The position numbers and the translations under genes are program-made. 9,789 nt of DNA from Methanoregula sp. Lineage in GTDB: Archaea; Halobacteriota; Methanomicrobia; Methanomicrobiales; Methanospirillaceae. This document shows, one piece after another, positions 7,392 through 9,789 of this stretch. Every line of letters starts with the position of its first letter. Position 1 is the first letter of the stretch. The stretch covers positions 1 to 9,789 of the forward strand of contig PNBP01000195.1 in assembly GCA_003136075.1 (NCBI GenBank). Reading direction: 5' to 3'. The notes below the pieces were generated by a model. The model saw nothing but the letters and a program-made list of their open reading frames with translations, was not told the DNA's origin and did not search any database.

Positions 7392-7634
7392 ATGCGCAGA
7401 ATGCAGTTGGACGAATTGATTGTGCGGTGGAAGAGAACGACCCGGGTGCTGGCACCGGGCAATCAGAACTATGGGCAGCATCTCATGGACATTCTGGAGA
7501 AGCGGACTGACAAAGAACTGGCGCTCTTTTCCGATCCGGTAGAAGCTGCCGCCGTTTTCTGCCTTATTGACCTGTGCAGGACAAAAGAGCGGGAATCTGC
7601 AATTCCGCTGATGGCCGATGTACGGTACCGGTAA
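7392..7634 (+). CDS. Small hypothetical protein (80 residues)
   Basis: This is a short open frame with an ATG start and TAA stop and host-like base composition. The predicted product is mostly helical and mixed-charge, with no signal peptide or membrane segment: it begins MRRMQLDELIVRWKR and has the acidic and hydrophobic stretch DPVEAAAVFCLIDLC (about 48-62). I do not recognise a family. GGGG lies 7 bases upstream of the start but is only a weak ribosome site; a second in-frame ATG at 7401 is an alternative start. It stands alone between an 800-base gap and a separately promoted lipoprotein gene. The protein-like, non-repetitive composition favours a real gene over chance. Confidence 0.6.
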   Translation: MRRMQLDELIVRWKRTTRVLAPGNQNYGQHLMDILEKRTDKELALFSDPVEAAAVFCLIDLCRTKERESAIPLMADVRYR

Positions 7635-7687
7635 GCGGTATAATGAAGGATGACGCAGGCAGTGTGACATCGCGAAATGAATGCACA

Positions 7688-7694
7688 TTTTTTT
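7688..7694 (+). terminator. T-tract, possible archaeal terminator
   Basis: Seven consecutive T residues occur 54 bases after the stop of the 80-residue protein and before the promoter of the next gene. Archaeal RNA polymerase can terminate at T-runs without a hairpin. The evidence is only the tract and its position. Confidence 0.3.
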
Positions 7695-7709
7695 GCCGCA
7701 CCACGAACC

Positions 7710-7715
7710 TTTTAA
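7710..7715 (+). promoter_or_regulatory. TATA-like box of the cupredoxin-like lipoprotein gene
   Basis: TTTTAA centred near 7713 lies about 26 bases upstream of the ATG at 7739, the canonical archaeal distance from TATA box to transcription start. No ribosome binding site precedes the ATG, so a leaderless or very short-leader transcript fits. Confidence 0.4.
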
Positions 7716-7738
7716 CTGTTTTTTACCAACCAGTATAG

Positions 7739-8131
7739 ATGCACATGCGATCTGTTGTTACAAAAACCGGATCATGCGTTCTTATCCTCGTCTTGATCGC
7801 GTTTTGCATAGTGGCGGGATGCACATCGCAACCCGCGGAATCCCCGCCGCCGAAATCTGCGGGATACCCTGCTGCGACAACCATTGCTATCCAGAATGGG
7901 GCAATGAATCCGCCGGTACTTATGGCAGTCCGTGGGACCACAGTAACTTGGATCGATGAAGATGTGCCTTTTTGTACCATCAAATCCGATCCTGGGGTTC
8001 CTGATTCGATTATGTCCCGGGTACTCAACCCCCCGCAAGTCTACCAATTCACGTTTACGTTACCGGGAGAGTATCCTTACCATTGTATGGAGCAGCCGGC
8101 AATCCGGGGTACAATTATCGTGCATGCCTGA
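7739..8131 (+). CDS. Cupredoxin-like lipoprotein with degenerate copper site
   Basis: This 130-residue exported protein has a hydrophobic signal segment (about 11-26) ending in the lipobox IVAGC, with Cys28 as the lipidation site. A short Pro/Ser-rich tether follows, then a plastocyanin/cupredoxin-type beta sandwich: AVRGTTVTWIDED (about 63-75) and FTLPGEYPYHC...RGTIIV (about 106-128). It should sit on the outer face of the cytoplasmic membrane. In copper-binding relatives the ligands are a His in the PHTV-like segment and the Cys, His and Met of a CxxHPxMxG segment. Here the first His aligns with Cys79, Cys116 is kept, His is replaced by Gln119 and Met by Ile122. A normal type 1 copper site is therefore unlikely. 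The function could be structural, bind another metal through the Cys pair, or depend on a Cys79-Cys116 disulfide. The start at 7739 fits the upstream TATA-like box; ATG 7745 is an alternative. Confidence 0.82.
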   Translation: MHMRSVVTKTGSCVLILVLIAFCIVAGCTSQPAESPPPKSAGYPAATTIAIQNGAMNPPVLMAVRGTTVTWIDEDVPFCTIKSDPGVPDSIMSRVLNPPQVYQFTFTLPGEYPYHCMEQPAIRGTIIVHA

Positions 8132-8255
8132 TCCGGTTTTCACACCCTGTCAATAATTTTCAGGCTTTCATGAAGGGTATATTTTGAACCGTGATCATCA
8201 GGATTCCATTAACTAGAATCATCTTCACTCCTGTCGAGAAATCTCAATACCTCTC

Positions 8256-8298
8256 TATAATTAACATACTGCACACTATTTTATGGCGAAAAATATGA
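8256..8298 (+). promoter_or_regulatory. Candidate promoter region of the CHASE4 sensor gene
   Basis: Two TATA-like stretches are visible: TATAATTA (8256-8263) and AAAAATATGA (about 8290-8299). The second would place transcription start near 8320, just before the ribosome site at 8327; the first would give a leader of about 55 bases. I cannot choose between them from sequence alone. Confidence 0.3.
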
Positions 8299-8326
8299 TA
8301 TCGTGTGCTGACATAAAAGTTAATCC

Positions 8327-8331
8327 GAGGT
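8327..8331 (+). promoter_or_regulatory. Ribosome binding site of the CHASE4 sensor gene
   Basis: GAGGT lies 8 bases before TTG at 8339-8341. An in-frame stop (TAA at 8321) excludes starts further upstream, and no ATG occurs before residue 46, so this site decides for the TTG start. Confidence 0.6.
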
Positions 8332-8338
8332 TATTCTA

Positions 8339-9789
8339 TTGAAAATTCGTACCCGCTCGCGTCTCATTCTGGTTGGTACGATTATCGTCTTCCTCATTGT
8401 CCTGAGCCTTATCACCCAATCGGTGATTATCGAATCGTTCGGTGCGATCGAACGACAGGAAGCAACCGCCAATATGCAGCGTGTTCTCTCCAGCCTGAAC
8501 GACCAGGTGGAACAGGTTGCAGCGCAATGCAGGAGTTGGGCTGAATGGGACGATACATACCGGTTTGTCAATGACACGAATCCGGGGTATATCCAGTCGA
8601 ACCTTGTCTCCCCAACATCATTTGCAAACCTTGGCATTAATTACGTACTCTTTTACAATTCATCGGGATCCCTTATCTATGCGAAAGGGTACGACACTGA
8701 AAACGGATCCGAACTACCGGTTACCGGGAACCTTACCTCCCTTGTAAGAAACAGTATTATCCCGGATGGGATGCCGGGCGGTGTCTCGGGCCGGCGGGGC
8801 TTTTCACTTCTGGAAGGACAGCCGGTTATCATAGTCGGGTACGAGATAACAATGACCAACAAGACCGGCCCTGCACGAGGGACGCTTATCATGGTACGGA
8901 AATTCGATTCCGACCGTCTGAATTATGTGGCACAGCAGACCCAGCTTGCGATCACGTTCCGGGCGCTGTCGAAGTCAATAGCGCCCATGGGGATAACAGA
9001 TGCTGACTGGGCGAGAATGGTAGGTGGAGCGATCATTACAAAAGCTTTCAATGATACGGTTATGACCGGCTCCACGGTTATCACCGGCATAGAGAACAAA
9101 CCCTCAATGATCCTCGTCAGCGTGGAGACATCGCGGCCGGTGTACCTGCAGGTTCAGCAGTCAATCCTCATTGTTGCCGCGGCAATTCTCCTGCTCTCCA
9201 GTATCCTGATCCTTGTAGTCCAGCTGCTGCTTCAGCGGTATATTATTGCTCCACTCAGCACCCTTGATGAAGACATCAGGGCGATTGGAAAATCCAAGAA
9301 CCTCTCACACAGAATACCGGTAAAAGGAGACGAAGAGCTTGCCTCGATGACCCGATCCCTGAACTACATGCTCATGGTGATTGGGAAACAGCGTGATGAT
9401 CTCAATTCTGCCCGGCTGGATCTCTCATGCCACAATCACGAACTGGAGGAGTTGGTGGAAGAAGTCCAGCAGCAACGGGATGAGCTGGACCGTGCCCGGG
9501 AGGATCTGGCCGATCGCAACAAGGATCTCGAGGGTTTGCTTGAAAAGATCCGGCAACAGCGTGATGCACTGCAGGATGCCCGTCAGCAGCTGGCTGCAAG
9601 GAACCAGGATCTCGAAGAGCTGAACCGGAAAGCAAATCTCTATCTGGATATTTATCTTGACGTTCTCACCTACGAAATCCTTAATTCGATCATGGGGCTT
9701 CGCGGATATGCAGAATTCTTACGAGAAACCGGTGGTGAAAAGGAAAAGGTTCTAGCAGAGAAGATCATCGCACTCGCAAAAAAGAGCGA
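8339..9789 (+). CDS. CHASE4-HAMP-coiled-coil membrane sensor, histidine-kinase-like with Tyr in the H-box (C-terminus outside the window)
   Basis: The first 483 residues of a membrane signalling protein are visible. Transmembrane helix 1 (about 9-30) and helix 2 (about 274-298) flank an extracytoplasmic CHASE4-type domain with the hallmark CRSWAEWDDTYRFV (64-77). A HAMP domain (about 299-348, YIIAPLSTLDEDI and GDEELASM) and a long coiled coil (349-433) follow. The coiled coil leads into a dimerisation/phosphoacceptor-like helix, YLDVLTYEILNSIMGLRGY (439-457). In related methanogen kinases the corresponding segment carries His before the acidic residue; here it is Tyr445 (TAC at 9671-9673). 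The frame is open to the right edge, so the ATPase domain, if any, is not seen. It probably senses an external small ligand and passes the signal inward. It is either a histidine kinase with a non-standard or lost phosphosite, or a signalling scaffold. TTG start with GAGGT upstream; the gene lies 207 bases after the lipoprotein gene and probably has its own promoter. Confidence 0.85.
   Translation, partial: MKIRTRSRLILVGTIIVFLIVLSLITQSVIIESFGAIERQEATANMQRVLSSLNDQVEQVAAQCRSWAEWDDTYRFVNDTNPGYIQSNLVSPTSFANLGINYVLFYNSSGSLIYAKGYDTENGSELPVTGNLTSLVRNSIIPDGMPGGVSGRRGFSLLEGQPVIIVGYEITMTNKTGPARGTLIMVRKFDSDRLNYVAQQTQLAITFRALSKSIAPMGITDADWARMVGGAIITKAFNDTVMTGSTVITGIENKPSMILVSVETSRPVYLQVQQSILIVAAAILLLSSILILVVQLLLQRYIIAPLSTLDEDIRAIGKSKNLSHRIPVKGDEELASMTRSLNYMLMVIGKQRDDLNSARLDLSCHNHELEELVEEVQQQRDELDRAREDLADRNKDLEGLLEKIRQQRDALQDARQQLAARNQDLEELNRKANLYLDIYLDVLTYEILNSIMGLRGYAEFLRETGGEKEKVLAEKIIALAKKS
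9386..9637 (+). repeat. Three in-frame tandem repeats of 84 bases (28 residues) in the sensor coiled coil
   Basis: Residues 350-377, 378-405 and 406-433 of the sensor align without gaps. Each begins K/QQRDxL, continues with xxARxxL and ends with an N-x-x-L-E-x-L pattern. Twenty-eight residues equal four heptads, so unit gain or loss would keep the coiled-coil register. The DNA copies have diverged, so the duplication is not very recent. Confidence 0.75.

Noticed and set aside
7723..8047. Minus-strand and alternative-frame open frames over the lipoprotein gene
   Set aside because: The plus-strand frame carries a signal peptide, lipobox and cupredoxin motifs, so the others are shadows.

Overview
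The window looks like a piece of a euryarchaeal chromosome, most likely a methanogen of the Methanomicrobiales (Methanoregula-like). The evidence is an archaeal-type leucyl-tRNA synthetase, a PIN-ATPase-KH protein of a family typical of Archaea, TATA-like boxes about 26 bases ahead of a start codon, GAGG/GGTGA ribosome sites with TTG starts, and a CHASE4-HAMP sensor protein of the kind abundant in these methanogens. The species assignment is inference; no rRNA or methanogenesis gene is present.

Layout. Positions 2-3529 hold two minus-strand housekeeping genes: a PIN/ATPase/KH protein (1562-3529), followed 51 bases downstream by the N-terminal half of leucyl-tRNA synthetase (2-1510), which runs off the left edge. 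A divergent intergenic stretch (3530-3856) carries a hairpin-rich host-like half and an AT-rich half with a 16-base palindrome. It leads into the standout gene of the window, a plus-strand 911-residue protein (3857-6592). This gene joins an N-terminal PD-(D/E)xK (Mrr-like) nuclease domain, an NB-ARC STAND NTPase core with winged helix, and eight 42-residue TPR units. It is strikingly AT-rich against its neighbours and has the architecture of a one-gene antiviral (Avs-like/NLR-like) defence system acquired by transfer.

From 6593 to 7391 no convincing gene is seen. This stretch holds a short repeat family (two direct copies and one inverted copy of a TGTACC-N3-CCGACCCCC type unit) and a pair of adjacent hairpins. 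After it come a small 80-residue hypothetical protein (7392-7634), a lipoprotein with a cupredoxin fold whose copper ligands are mostly lost (7739-8131), and a membrane CHASE4-HAMP-coiled-coil sensor (8339 to the right edge). The sensor's putative H-box has Tyr where the phospho-accepting His is expected, and its coiled coil is built of three exact 28-residue repeats.

How they work together. The two left-hand genes are probably co-transcribed core genes. The STAND gene appears to be a self-contained insertion. The three right-hand genes are separately promoted accessory, cell-surface or signalling genes with no obvious shared pathway.
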